From the NCBI GenBank assembly GCA_029778535.1, contig JAKOQB010000198.1, positions 1-64,000 of the forward strand: a stretch of 64,000 nucleotides of DNA, given 5' to 3'. Below the pieces are notes generated by a model. It was given only the letters and a program-made list of their open reading frames with translations. It did not search any database and was not told where the DNA came from. Below, piece after piece: positions 1 to 8,695 of the stretch. The number at the start of each line of letters is the position of its first letter. Positions within the stretch are counted from its first letter, which is position 1. The position numbers were made by a program, and so were the translations under genes. The stretch is from Pseudomonadota bacterium. Its GTDB lineage: Bacteria > Pseudomonadota > Gammaproteobacteria > Burkholderiales > Burkholderiaceae_F.

Positions 1-113
1 GGGTGAACCTGATAGTGCTGCGCCAACTCGGCCACCGTCTTGTCGCCAGCGATGGCCGCCAGCGCGACTCGCGCCTTGAACGCGGCGCTGTGATTCCTGC
101 GGGCCTTCTTCAT
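1..113 (-). CDS. IS3-family transposase OrfA, N-terminal fragment cut by the window edge
   Basis: Read on the minus strand from the ATG at 113, the first 37 residues begin MKKARRNHSAAFKARVALAA and continue with a DKTVAELAQHY helix. This is the classic start of the small helix-turn-helix OrfA of IS3-family insertion sequences, which binds the element ends before the DDE transposase OrfB acts. A good Shine-Dalgarno (GAGGAG) lies a few bases upstream of the ATG. The rest of OrfA and all of OrfB lie outside the window, so intactness cannot be judged. Confidence 0.8.
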   Translation of the reverse strand, partial: MKKARRNHSAAFKARVALAAIAGDKTVAELAQHYQVH

Positions 114-182
114 GCTCTGCTCCTCGGGGATCAGCCCCCTTTGCGGTTGACGGAGCAGTTCTATCACCTTAGGCGCTGTTCA
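1..182 (-). mobile_element. Left end of an IS3-family insertion sequence (partial)
   Basis: The OrfA start is preceded on the minus strand by about 70 bases reaching TGAACAGCGCCTAAGG at roughly 166-182. TGA-initial termini near OrfA are typical of IS3-family ends, so this is the likely terminal inverted repeat. The other end is outside the window and the exact boundary is an inference. Confidence 0.55.
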
Positions 183-597
183 AAAAAGCGTGACCATCTC
201 TATCGTCCGCAACGTACCAGAGCCGGGGACGGTTTCGCTCTTGTTGCTCGCACTGTCAGCCGCTGCGATGATCGGGACAAGGAGAGTGCCCCGAACTTCC
301 TGAAGTGAAATCTTTGCTGTTCGCGAACTTGATTAGGTCGCGATGACTGACAGCGCTGGAGATGCGTTGCTCGCGCGCGGACAAGGGAATGCCGTTCACG
401 TATTGCGTCGATTACAGCTACTTGAGGATGTCTTGGCAGGCATCACTGCACAGCCAATGCTCGCCACCAACCCAAATCAATGTCGTAAAGCAGTCGGCCG
501 CCAACGACGGTAGTGGCCGATCCGCGACGGTTGACTTGTTTTCCCGAACCCGTCGTTCGTCGGGAAGTCGCCGAGACCTTCGTCCTTCGTGCGGACG
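183..597. other. Intergenic region, no supported gene
   Basis: About 415 bases lie between the insertion-sequence end and the stop of the FAD-linked dehydrogenase. Composition is less GC-rich than the flanking genes and short frames on both strands show no recognisable protein. A minus-strand stretch near 430-500 reads like the tail of a Cys-containing protein (WVGGEHWLCSDACQDILK then stop) but has no convincing start, so it may be a gene remnant. Confidence 0.4.
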
Positions 598-3500
598 CTA
601 CAGCCCCATCTCCAGCACCCGCGCCACGTGCAGCGCCTCGCGCTGCGCGCCGTCGTGAATCTGGTGCCGGCAGCTCGTGCCGTCGGCGACGATCAGGGCG
701 TCGGCCGGCGCGGCCCGCACGGCGGGCAGCAGCGACGCCTCGGCCATTGCCATCGACACGTCGTAGTGGCTCGCCTCGTAGCCGAAGCTGCCGGCCATGC
801 CGCAGCAGCTCGACTCGATCGTCTGCACGGCAAGCTGCGGCACGAGTGCGAGCGCCTCGACGATCGCGCCCATCGCGCCGAACGCCTTCTGGTGGCAATG
901 GCCGTGCAGCAGCGCCTGCTTCGGCAGCGGCTTGAAAGTTGCGTCGAACCGGCCGGCCTTGTGTTCGCGCACGATGAACTCTTCGAACAGCCAGCTCGCG
1001 CTTGCGAGTTCGTTCGCCGCGGCGCCGAGTCCCAGCACCAGGTACTCGTCGCGCAGGCCGAGCAGGCATGACGGCTCCAGCCCGACGATGCCCGCGCCGG
1101 CGCGCACGTACGGCAGCAGCGCGTCGAGCGTGCGGCGCGCTTCGATCTTCGCGCGGCCGACCATGCCGGTTCCGAGATACGTTCGGCCGCAGCACAGCGG
1201 CCGGCCATCCGCGCCGCGCACAACCGCGACCTCGCAGCCGCCTGCTTCGAGTACGGCTTGTGCTGCGCGCAGGTTGTCGGGTTCATGGTAGTTGCTGAAC
1301 GTGTCGGCGAACAGCACGACCTGCCGGCGACCCTGTGCGGGCGCAGGCGCCGGCGGCGCGTCGCGCGTAAAGAAGTCGCGGCGGAACTCAGGCAGCGAAC
1401 GCTGCGCCGAAAGACCGAGCCAGCGCTCGCCGAGCCGCGCCAGCAGCGGCGAGCGGTTGCGCAGATTGGCGAGCGCCGCGAAGCGCGCTGCCCACGGCCC
1501 ATAGCGCGGCAAGTGCGCGATCAGTTTGTCGCGCAGCGTATGGCCATGGCGCTGCTTGTAGTGATGCAGGAACTCGACCTTCATCCGCGCCATGTCCACG
1601 CCGGTCGGGCACTCGCGCTTGCAGCCCTTGCAGCTCACGCACAGCGCCATCGCCTCGTTCACCGCGTCGGACGTGAACGCGTCCGGGCCGAGCTGGCCGG
1701 AGAGCGCCAGCCGCAGCGTGTTGGCGCGGCCACGCGTCAGATGCTGCTCGTCGCGCGTAGCGCGAAAACTGGGGCACATCGTTCCGGCGTCGAACTTGCG
1801 GCAGTGGCCGTTGTTGTTGCACATCTCGACCGCCTTGCCGAAGCCGCGCGCCGGATCGCCGCCGCTGCCGGGCGCGGTCAGTTGCTCGGTCGCGGGATCG
1901 TTGTGCACGTCCCACGCCGACCAGTCGAGTGCAGGCACGAGCGGCACGATCGCGTAGCCGGGCCGATAGCGGAACAGACTCGCGTCGTCCATCCTCGATG
2001 GCCGCACGATCTTGCCGGGGTTCATCAGCCCGCGCGGATCGAAGAGCTGCTTGATCTGCTCGAACGCGGCGGTCAGACGCGGGCCGAACTGCCACGCGAC
2101 CCATTCGCTGCGCACCAGGCCGTCGCCGTGCTCGCCCGAGTACGCGCCCTTGTATTTGCGCACCAGCGCGCTCGCTTCCTCCGCGATCGCGCGCATCTTC
2201 GCCGCGCCGTCCTTGCGCAGGTCGAGGATCGGCCGCACGTGCAGCGTGCCGACCGACGCGTGCGCGTACCAGGTGCCGCGCGTGCCGTGCCTGCGAAACA
2301 CTTCGGTGAGTTGCGCGGTGTAGTCGGCCAGGTGTTCGAGCGGCACCGCGCAGTCCTCGATGAAGCTGACCGGCTTGCCATCGCCGCGCAGCGACATCAT
2401 GATGTTCAGGCCCGCCTTGCGGACTTCCCATAGCGCCCTTTGCGCAGTGTCTTCGGTCATCCGAACCACGCTGTCGGGGAGCTTCAGTTCGCCCATCAGC
2501 TCGACGAGCCGGCCGAGCTGCGCGAGCAGCGCGCTCTTCTCGGCGCCGGCAAACTCGACCAGCAGGATCGCGTCCGGTCCGTCGATCAGCGCCGCCTCGA
2601 TCACCGGCCTGAACGCCGGGTTCGCGCGCGCCAGCTCGATCATCGTGCGGTCGACCAGCTCGACCGCGGTCGGACCGAGCTTGACGATGTGCTGCGCGGC
2701 GTCCATCGCCGCATAGAAGGTCGGAAAGTTCACCACGCCGAGCGCGCGCTGCGCGGGCAGCGGCGCGACCTTCAGCCGCAAGCGCTTGAAGTACGCGAGC
2801 GTGCCCTCGGAGCCGACCAGCAGTTGCGCGAGATTCACCGCGCCGTCGCTCGTGTACGGCCGCTCGCTCTGCGGGTAGAACACGTCGAGGTTGTAGCCGC
2901 CGACGCGACGCATCACCCTGGGCCACAGGCGTTCGATCTCGTCGCGCTCGCGCAGCGCGATCGTGCGCACCGCCTCACCCAGTTCGCGCGCGCGTCCGGT
3001 TGCCGTCGCGAACGCACCGAACTCGCACTCGGTGCCGTCGGCGAGCAGCGCGGTGATGCCGGCGACGTTGTGCACCATGTTGCCGTACGCGATCGACCGG
3101 CTGCCGCACGAATTGTTGCCGGCCATGCCGCCGAGCGTGGCCTGCGCCGAGGTCGACACGTCGACCGGATGCCAGACGCCGTGCCTCCTGAGCTGCGCGT
3201 TCAGCGCGTCGAGGGCGATTCCGGGCTGCACCTCGACCTCGCCGCGTTCGAGGTCGAGCGCGGTCACGTGACGCAGGTACTTCGAGTGGTCGATCACCAG
3301 CGCCGCGCCGACCGTCTGCCCGCACTGCGAGGTGCCGCCGCCTCTCGCGAGCACCGGCACGTCGCGCGACACCGCGATCGCGAGCGCGATGCGCGCGTCG
3401 TCCTCGGACTTCGGCACGAACACGCCCACCGGTTCGACCTGGTAGATCGACGCATCGGTCGAATAGCGGCCGCGCGAGGCGGCGTCGAACAGCACCTCGC

Positions 3501-3627
3501 CCTGCGTGTGCGTGCGCAGCTCGCGCGCGAGCGCCGCTGCTTCGATGCGCGAGTCGAGATCGACCTTCCTCCCTTCGCCCGCATCAGCGGGAGAGGGGCG
3601 GGCGGTGAGGGCGGCGGCGTCAGCCAT
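598..3627 (-). CDS. FAD-linked oxidase fused to Fe-S domains (YdiJ / D-2-hydroxyacid dehydrogenase type)
   Basis: This 1009-residue protein oxidises a 2-hydroxy acid (D-lactate or D-2-hydroxyglutarate in characterised relatives) and passes electrons to a carrier. The first half is an FAD-binding type 4 module with the glycine-rich PVLARGGGTSQCGQTVG segment, followed by the FAD-oxidase C domain. The second half is GlcF-like, with CVSCKGCKRECP for a [4Fe-4S] cluster and CCG-type motifs (LCCGRTY, SSCCGMAGSFG) near the C-terminus. Length matches YdiJ (about 1018). I chose the ATG at 3627 because the upstream in-frame alternative at 3642 is a TTG. It overlaps the GntR stop by 8 bases. The N-terminal 15-20 residues ([13 protein letters not shown]) are encoded by a palindromic repeat, not by conserved domain sequence. 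The substrate is not determined. Confidence 0.85.
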   Translation of the reverse strand: MADAAALTARPSPADAGEGRKVDLDSRIEAAALARELRTHTQGEVLFDAASRGRYSTDASIYQVEPVGVFVPKSEDDARIALAIAVSRDVPVLARGGGTSQCGQTVGAALVIDHSKYLRHVTALDLERGEVEVQPGIALDALNAQLRRHGVWHPVDVSTSAQATLGGMAGNNSCGSRSIAYGNMVHNVAGITALLADGTECEFGAFATATGRARELGEAVRTIALRERDEIERLWPRVMRRVGGYNLDVFYPQSERPYTSDGAVNLAQLLVGSEGTLAYFKRLRLKVAPLPAQRALGVVNFPTFYAAMDAAQHIVKLGPTAVELVDRTMIELARANPAFRPVIEAALIDGPDAILLVEFAGAEKSALLAQLGRLVELMGELKLPDSVVRMTEDTAQRALWEVRKAGLNIMMSLRGDGKPVSFIEDCAVPLEHLADYTAQLTEVFRRHGTRGTWYAHASVGTLHVRPILDLRKDGAAKMRAIAEEASALVRKYKGAYSGEHGDGLVRSEWVAWQFGPRLTAAFEQIKQLFDPRGLMNPGKIVRPSRMDDASLFRYRPGYAIVPLVPALDWSAWDVHNDPATEQLTAPGSGGDPARGFGKAVEMCNNNGHCRKFDAGTMCPSFRATRDEQHLTRGRANTLRLALSGQLGPDAFTSDAVNEAMALCVSCKGCKRECPTGVDMARMKVEFLHHYKQRHGHTLRDKLIAHLPRYGPWAARFAALANLRNRSPLLARLGERWLGLSAQRSLPEFRRDFFTRDAPPAPAPAQGRRQVVLFADTFSNYHEPDNLRAAQAVLEAGGCEVAVVRGADGRPLCCGRTYLGTGMVGRAKIEARRTLDALLPYVRAGAGIVGLEPSCLLGLRDEYLVLGLGAAANELASASWLFEEFIVREHKAGRFDATFKPLPKQALLHGHCHQKAFGAMGAIVEALALVPQLAVQTIESSCCGMAGSFGYEASHYDVSMAMAEASLLPAVRAAPADALIVADGTSCRHQIHDGAQREALHVARVLEMGL

Positions 3628-3710
3628 TGGGTTGCGCGTCAATGCGCGGCGGTGTCTCTGCCCTCACCCGGCGCGGCGCGCCACCCTCTCCCCGTGATCG
3701 GGGAGAGGGA
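3567..3710. repeat. Pair of palindromic REP-type repeats inside coding ends
   Basis: Two copies of a repeat with core GCATCAGCGGGAGAGG / CCCTCTCCCCGTGATCGGGGAGAG face each other at about 3567-3611 and 3661-3710. The first encodes the N-terminus of the FAD dehydrogenase, the second the C-terminal tail of the GntR regulator. The same family recurs at 56434-56560. Confidence 0.75.
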
Positions 3711-4375
3711 TTCCTGAGCTGCGCCAGCACCACGTCGCGCTTGTGGTTCAGGTGCTCGATCAGGATCGACCTCAGCTTTGCGCCGTCGCGGCGGGCGAGC
3801 GCGTGCAGCATCGCCTCGTGCTCGCGCACGGCGGCGTTCCACTTGTCGGCGTCGAAGTTGGAGCGGAAGCGGAACGCCTGCAGCCGCGCGTTGATGCGGT
3901 CGTAGGTCTCCGTCAGCACCGGATTGCGCGCGGCGCGGTTGATCGCGCGGTGGATCGCGGCATTGATGCGGTAGTAGCCCGACAGGTCGCCGCGCGCATG
4001 GTGCGCGCGCATCTCGAAGTGCAGCGCGCGGATTTCGGCGACTTCCTCGTCGGTGATGCGCGCGCACGCCAGTTCGCCCGACAGCCCCTCCAGCGCCGCC
4101 ATCACCTCGAACGCGTGCGCGACGTCGTCCTCCGACAATTGCGCGACCTGCGCGCCGCGATTCGGCAGGTGCTCGACCAGGCCCTCCGCGGTCAGCAGCT
4201 TCAGCGCCTCGCGCAGCGGCGTGCGCGACACGTGCAGCCGCCGCGCGAGGTCGCGTTCGGCGAGCCTTTCTCCCGGGGCGAGCGCGCCCTCGACGATCAG
4301 CGTGCGCAACCGCTGCGCCACCGCGGTGTGCAGTACCTCGCCGTCGAGCGCGATGACCTTGGCGGACCTGACCAT
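3620..4375 (-). CDS. GntR-family transcriptional regulator, FCD subfamily
   Basis: The 251-residue protein has an N-terminal winged helix-turn-helix (LAERDLARRLHVSRTPLREALKLL, about residues 30-60) and a C-terminal all-helical FCD ligand-binding domain with the metal-binding pattern Asp/His...His...His spread over residues 80-215. FCD regulators usually sense small carboxylic acids. The ATG at 4375 was preferred over an upstream frame extension because it starts just before the conserved HTH and sits next to a perfect palindrome. It is divergent from the aminotransferase and transporter genes and upstream of the FAD dehydrogenase, so it most likely represses both. The C-terminal 25-30 residues (PSPRSRGEGG and onward) come from a repeat and are probably dispensable. 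Confidence 0.88.
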   Translation of the reverse strand: MVRSAKVIALDGEVLHTAVAQRLRTLIVEGALAPGERLAERDLARRLHVSRTPLREALKLLTAEGLVEHLPNRGAQVAQLSEDDVAHAFEVMAALEGLSGELACARITDEEVAEIRALHFEMRAHHARGDLSGYYRINAAIHRAINRAARNPVLTETYDRINARLQAFRFRSNFDADKWNAAVREHEAMLHALARRDGAKLRSILIEHLNHKRDVVLAQLRNPSPRSRGEGGAPRRVRAETPPRIDAQPNG

Positions 4376-4376
4376 G

Positions 4377-4388
4377 TTGGTATACCAA
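4377..4388. promoter_or_regulatory. Operator palindrome TTGGTATACCAA (gntR-proximal)
   Basis: A perfect 12-base palindrome lies one base upstream of the GntR start codon, over its ribosome-binding region. The T-G-G-T-A-T-A-C-C-A form is typical of FCD-type GntR operators. Binding here would autoregulate the regulator. Confidence 0.75.
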
Positions 4389-4451
4389 TCGCCCGCACGA
4401 CTGCGGCATCCCACGCAGGGAAAACGCGCCGACCCGTGCCGACGCTTGTAT

Positions 4452-4463
4452 TTGGTATACCAA
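4452..4463. promoter_or_regulatory. Operator palindrome TTGGTATACCAA (aminotransferase-proximal)
   Basis: This second copy is identical over 12 bases and extends to 14 with the flanking T/A. It is centred 75 bases from the first, about seven helical turns, and 50 bases before the aminotransferase start. The arrangement suggests cooperative or looping repression of the divergent promoters. Confidence 0.78.
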
Positions 4464-4515
4464 AACATTACGCTGGCGCCCCACCGGCCGCAAGCGCCGC
4501 GCAGCGAGGGATCCC

Positions 4516-5742
4516 ATGCTGAAGCTCAATTCGCATCCGACCGGCCGCCACTTCCTGCAGATCCCGGGGCCGACCAACGTTCCGGACCGCGTGCTGCGCG
4601 CGATCGATCATCCGACCATCGACCATCGCGGCCCGGAGTTCCAGCAACTGGGGCTGAAGGTGCTGCGCGACATCAGGGTGATCTTCCAGACGACGCAACC
4701 GGTGATCATCTACGGCGCGTCGGGCACCGGCGCGTGGGAGGCGGCGCTGGTCAACACGCTGTCGCCGGGGGACCGCGTGCTGATGTTCGAAACCGGGCAC
4801 TTCGCCACGTTGTGGAAGAAGCTCGCCGAGAGGCTGGGGCTGAAGCCCGCGTTCATCGGCGGCGACTGGCGGCGCGGCGCCGATGCCGCAGCGATCCGCG
4901 AGCGGCTGCAGCACGACGGCGCGCACGAGATCAAGGCGGTGTGCGTGGTGCACAACGAGACGTCGACCGGCGTGACGTCGAACATCCCGGCGGTGCGCGC
5001 CGCGCTCGACGACGCAAGGCATCCGGCGCTGCTGATGGTCGACACGATCTCGTCGCTCGCTTCGATCGACTACCGGCACGACGCCTGGGGCGTCGATGTC
5101 ACGGTGGCGGGCTCGCAGAAGGGGCTGATGCTGCCGCCCGGGCTGTCGTTCAACGCCGTGAGCGCCAGGGCGCTGGAGGCGAGCAAGCGCGCTCGGCTGC
5201 CGCGCTCGTACTGGAGCTGGGACGAGATCCTTGCCGCGAATGCCAACGGCTACTGGCCGTACACGCCGGCGACCAACCTGCTGTACGGGCTCGCGGAGGC
5301 GATCGACATCCTGCTCGAAGAGGGCCTGCCGAACGTGTTTGCGCGCCACGACCGTCACGCGGAGGCAACGCGCCGCGCGGTGCGCGGGTGGGGCCTCGAG
5401 GTGCTGTGCGCGAACCCGGCCGAATACAGCTCGTCGCTGACCGCGGTCGTGATGCCGAAGGACGCGGGCGGCAAGCACTACGACGCCGACGCGTTCCGCA
5501 AGGTCGTGCTGGAGAAGTTCAACATGTCGCTCGGCACCGGGCTGTCGAAGCTGGCGGGCTGGGTGTTCCGCATCGGGCACCTCGGGGACTTCAATGATCT
5601 TTCGCTCGCGGGTACGCTCGCGGGGGTGGAAATGGGACTCGCCGCGGCCGGGGTACCGCACCGCAAGGGCGGTGTGCAGGCGGCGCTCGATTACCTGGCC
5701 GAATGCGCCGCTTCCGCGGTGCGGAAGCGCAAGGCCGCCTGA
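4516..5742 (+). CDS. Class V aminotransferase, serine-glyoxylate / alanine-glyoxylate type
   Basis: A 408-residue PLP enzyme of fold type I. It opens with the family signature GRHFLQIPGPTNVPDRVLRA, has the cofactor-binding segment YGASGTGAWEAALVN, the aspartate in MVDTISSLASIDY, and the Schiff-base lysine in VTVAGSQKGLMLPPG. This matches serine-glyoxylate aminotransferase (EC 2.6.1.45), which makes hydroxypyruvate and glycine, though relatives use other amino donors. It is the first gene downstream of the two GntR operators and is followed closely by a TRAP transporter, so the imported acid and the amino acid it handles are probably linked. The 2-hydroxyacid dehydrogenase across the divergent promoter fits a glyoxylate/2-oxoacid theme. 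Confidence 0.88.
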   Translation: MLKLNSHPTGRHFLQIPGPTNVPDRVLRAIDHPTIDHRGPEFQQLGLKVLRDIRVIFQTTQPVIIYGASGTGAWEAALVNTLSPGDRVLMFETGHFATLWKKLAERLGLKPAFIGGDWRRGADAAAIRERLQHDGAHEIKAVCVVHNETSTGVTSNIPAVRAALDDARHPALLMVDTISSLASIDYRHDAWGVDVTVAGSQKGLMLPPGLSFNAVSARALEASKRARLPRSYWSWDEILAANANGYWPYTPATNLLYGLAEAIDILLEEGLPNVFARHDRHAEATRRAVRGWGLEVLCANPAEYSSSLTAVVMPKDAGGKHYDADAFRKVVLEKFNMSLGTGLSKLAGWVFRIGHLGDFNDLSLAGTLAGVEMGLAAAGVPHRKGGVQAALDYLAECAASAVRKRKAA

Positions 5743-5804
5743 CAAGATTGCCGCAGACGGACGACGCCGCAAGACGGCGCGCACAACATCAAGGAGACAG
5801 TCGA

Positions 5805-6800
5805 ATGAATCGTCAGCCCTTTCGCATCCGCCCGCGGCTGCTCGCCGCGGTTTTCGGCCTGCTGGCCGGCGTGGTCGCGCCGGCGTGGGCGCAGATCGAA
5901 ATCAGGTTCGGCCATGTCGGCGAGCCGGGATCGCTGTTCGCCGCGTCGGCGGACGAGTTCGCCAAGCGCGCCAACACCAAGCTCGGGGCCAAGGCCAAGG
6001 TCATCGTGTACGGCTCGAGCCAGCTCGGCGGCGACAAGGAGCTGCTGCAGAAGCTGAAGCTCGGCACCGTCGACATGGCGCTGCCGTCGACGGTGATGTC
6101 GTCGGAGGCGGACCTGTTCGGCGTGTTCGAGATGCCTTACCTGGTCAAGGATCGCGAGCACATGAAGCGCATCGAGAAGGAACTGTTCTGGTCCAGGCTC
6201 GAACCCGAAGCCGAGAAGAAGGGACTGAAGGTGATCGCCGTGTGGGAGAACGGCTACCGGCACATCACCAACAACAAGCGCCCGATCAATACGCCGGACG
6301 ATCTGAAGGGCATCAAGCTGCGCGTTCCCGAAGGCAAGTGGCGGGTGAAGATGTTCCAGGCCTACGGGGCCAACCCGTCGCCGATGAAGTTCTCCGAGGT
6401 GTTCACCGCGCTGCAGACTGGCGTGATGGACGGCCAGGAAAATCCGTTCACGCAGATCTACAGCGCCAAGTTCCAGGAGGTGCAGAAGTACCTGTCGTTG
6501 ACAGGTCACGTGTACACGCCCGCCTACGTGACGGTCGGCGCGAAGAAGTGGGCGGCGCTGCCGGCCGACATGCGCAAGATCCTCGAAGACACCGCGAGGC
6601 AGACGCAGGCCTATGTCTACGAGCGGGCCGCCAAGGACGACGAGGATCTGCTCGTCAAGATCAAGGCCGCCGGCGTGCAGGTCAACACGCCGAACAAGGA
6701 TGCCTTCATTGCCGCCAGCAAGCCGGTGTACGAGGAATTCGCCAGGGAAGTGCCGGGGTCGAAGGAGGTGATCGACCGCGCCATCGCGCTGGGCAAGTAG
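5805..6800 (+). CDS. dctP: TRAP transporter substrate-binding protein DctP
   Basis: The 331-residue protein has a cleavable signal peptide (RPRLLAAVFGLLAGVVAPAWA, cleavage after AWA near residue 30) and a mature DctP fold. The hallmark KLRVPEG segment carries the arginine that binds a substrate carboxylate, and ALQTGVMDGQENPF is the conserved dimer/ligand strand. It acts in the periplasm, delivering an organic acid to the DctQM membrane pair encoded next. The ATG at 5805 follows a strong AAGGAGA site. It lies 62 bases after the aminotransferase, in the same presumed operon. The ligand cannot be deduced from sequence. Confidence 0.9.
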   Translation: MNRQPFRIRPRLLAAVFGLLAGVVAPAWAQIEIRFGHVGEPGSLFAASADEFAKRANTKLGAKAKVIVYGSSQLGGDKELLQKLKLGTVDMALPSTVMSSEADLFGVFEMPYLVKDREHMKRIEKELFWSRLEPEAEKKGLKVIAVWENGYRHITNNKRPINTPDDLKGIKLRVPEGKWRVKMFQAYGANPSPMKFSEVFTALQTGVMDGQENPFTQIYSAKFQEVQKYLSLTGHVYTPAYVTVGAKKWAALPADMRKILEDTARQTQAYVYERAAKDDEDLLVKIKAAGVQVNTPNKDAFIAASKPVYEEFAREVPGSKEVIDRAIALGK

Positions 6801-6803
6801 TCG

Positions 6804-7313
6804 ATGGCGGCAGGTCTGCGCCGAAGGTACGAGCGCGCCCTCGAATGGCTCGTGATCGCGCTGATGGTCGTGCTCGCGGCCGAGGTCACGCTCGGCATCA
6901 TGTTCCGCGCGATCGGCGCGGCGCTGGTGTGGTACGACGAGATCGCCTCGGTGCTGCTGGCGTGGCTCACCTTTTACGGGTCGGCGCTGGCGTCGGTCAA
7001 GCGGGCGCACATCGGCTGTCCGGAACTGATCGACCGGTTGCCGCCGCGCGGCAGGCGCGCACTGAACATCGTCGCGCAGGTGCTGGTGGTTGCGTTCTTC
7101 GCGTTGCTGGCATGGGTGGGCGCATCGATCCTGCCGGTGCTCGCGACCGACTACCTGGTCAGCTTGCCGAAAGTGCCGATGAGCATCGTGCAGTCCGTGA
7201 TCCCGATCTCGGCGCTGCTGATCCTGGTCGCCGAATCGTCGCACCTGTGGGCGCTGCTGCGCGCCGCGCCGGCGCGCGCGGCCGACGCGGCGCTGTCGGA
7301 CGCACTGCACTGA
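6804..7313 (+). CDS. dctQ: TRAP transporter small membrane subunit DctQ
   Basis: A 169-residue protein with four hydrophobic helices, the usual size and topology of DctQ. It contains the family motifs VTLGIMFRAIGAALVWYDEIASVLLAWLTFYGSA and a final SVIPISALLILVAES helix. It starts three bases after the dctP stop and runs 15 bases short of dctM, so the three subunits are co-transcribed. It stabilises the sodium-coupled DctM permease. Confidence 0.88.
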   Translation: MAAGLRRRYERALEWLVIALMVVLAAEVTLGIMFRAIGAALVWYDEIASVLLAWLTFYGSALASVKRAHIGCPELIDRLPPRGRRALNIVAQVLVVAFFALLAWVGASILPVLATDYLVSLPKVPMSIVQSVIPISALLILVAESSHLWALLRAAPARAADAALSDALH

Positions 7314-7328
7314 CGCGGAGCTGCCGCC

Positions 7329-8612
7329 ATGACGATGTTCTGGCTGTTCGTCGCCGTGCTGGCGCTGGTGCTGATCAACGTGCCGATCGCGGTGTCGCTC
7401 GGCATCGTCGCGCTGGTCGCGATGGTCGCCAGCCACGGCCTCGAGACGCTGCCCAACCTCGCGCTGGTGGTCTACAACGGCGCGACCAATTTCCCGCTGC
7501 TGGCCATACCGCTGTTCATCCTCGCGGGCGCGATCATGAACGCGTCCGGCATCTCGCAGCGGCTGATCGCGTTCGCCTCGGCGCTGTTCGGCTGGATCCG
7601 CGGCGGGCTGGCGCACGTGTCGATCGGCTCGTCGATGTTCTTCGCCGAGATCTCCGGCTCGGCGGTGGCGGATGTCGCGGCACTCGGCTCGATCATGATC
7701 CCGGGCATGCAGGCCAAGGGCTACCCGAAGGCGCTTGCCGCTGCGGTGATGTCGTCGGCCGCGACGCTGGCGGTGATCATCCCGCCGTCGATCCCGATGA
7801 TCCTGTACGCGGTGATGGCGGAGACCTCGGTCGTGCAGCTGTTCGTCGCGGGAATCGTTCCGGGCGTAATCGGCGGTTTCGGCCTGATGGGCATGGCCTA
7901 CTGGTTCGCGCGCCGCTACAACCTGCCGCGCGAGGCGGCGTTCTCGGCTGCGCGCGTGTGGCAGACGTTCAAGGACGCCGCCTGGGCGTTCCTGCTGCCG
8001 ATCATCATCCTCGGCGGCATCTTCGGCGGTATCGTCACCGCGACCGAGGGGGCGGCGCTGGCGGTGATCGCGGCGCTCGTCATCGGCGCCGTGATCTACC
8101 GGGAACTCGATCTGGCGCATCTGAAGCGCGCAGTGCTCGAAGGCGGCGTGCAGACCGCGATCGTGATGCTGCTGGTCGCCACCAGCGCGCTGCTCGGCAC
8201 CTATCTGTCGGAGGTGCAGGCGCCGCAGGCGCTGGCGAAGGCGGTGTCGGAGTTCACGTCGAACAAGTGGGCGGTGCTGGCGCTGCTGAACGTGCTGTTC
8301 CTGTTCCTCGGCATGTTCCTGCACTCGGCGGCGGCGATCATCCTGGTCGTGCCGGTCGTGATGCCCCTGGTCAAGAGCGTAGGCATCGATCCGGTCCACT
8401 TCGGCCTGATCGTCACGATCAACCTCGGCATCGGCCAGCAGACGCCGCCGGTGGCGAGCGTGCTGATGGTCGCCAGCTCGATCGCCAAGGCGAGCGTGTG
8501 GGAAGTCACGCGCGTGAACGTGTGGTTCATCGCCGTGCTGGTCGCGGTGCTGCTGATGGTCACGTACGTCCCGGTGACGGGGCTGGGGCTGGTGGAGTTG
8601 TTCTATCGGTGA
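7329..8612 (+). CDS. dctM: TRAP transporter large permease DctM
   Basis: This 427-residue integral membrane protein has about 12 predicted helices. It shows DctM signatures such as FPLLAIPLFILAGAIMNASG, the SGSAVADVAALGSIMIPGM loop and IIPPSIPMILYAVMAETSV. It forms the sodium/substrate channel with DctQ. Length is normal for the family. The repeat-rich 83 bases that follow probably mark the end of the transporter segment or a weak attenuator before the enoyl-CoA hydratase. Confidence 0.9.
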   Translation: MTMFWLFVAVLALVLINVPIAVSLGIVALVAMVASHGLETLPNLALVVYNGATNFPLLAIPLFILAGAIMNASGISQRLIAFASALFGWIRGGLAHVSIGSSMFFAEISGSAVADVAALGSIMIPGMQAKGYPKALAAAVMSSAATLAVIIPPSIPMILYAVMAETSVVQLFVAGIVPGVIGGFGLMGMAYWFARRYNLPREAAFSAARVWQTFKDAAWAFLLPIIILGGIFGGIVTATEGAALAVIAALVIGAVIYRELDLAHLKRAVLEGGVQTAIVMLLVATSALLGTYLSEVQAPQALAKAVSEFTSNKWAVLALLNVLFLFLGMFLHSAAAIILVVPVVMPLVKSVGIDPVHFGLIVTINLGIGQQTPPVASVLMVASSIAKASVWEVTRVNVWFIAVLVAVLLMVTYVPVTGLGLVELFYR

Positions 8613-8617
8613 TGCGA

Positions 8618-8694
8618 GGATTGCGGATTGCGCATTGCGCTCACCGCTGCCCGTCGCCCGCCTTTCAATCCGCAATCCGCAATCCGCAATCCCG
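8618..8694. repeat. Inverted heptamer repeats (CAATCCG / CGGATTG) between dctM and enoyl-CoA hydratase
   Basis: GGATTGCGGATTGCGCATTG at about 8620-8639 is the reverse complement of the later tandem heptamers CAATCCGCAATCCGCAATCC at about 8667-8692. The arms could form a long imperfect hairpin ending just before the start codon at 8696. A related heptamer array occurs at 10791-10869. Confidence 0.75.
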
Positions 8695-8695
8695 T

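Noticed and set aside
5691-8675. A 994-codon open frame on the minus strand opposite the TRAP transporter genes
   Set aside because: It is His/Arg/Asp-rich shadow sequence from GC-rich codons of the real plus-strand genes, with no fold or start signal.
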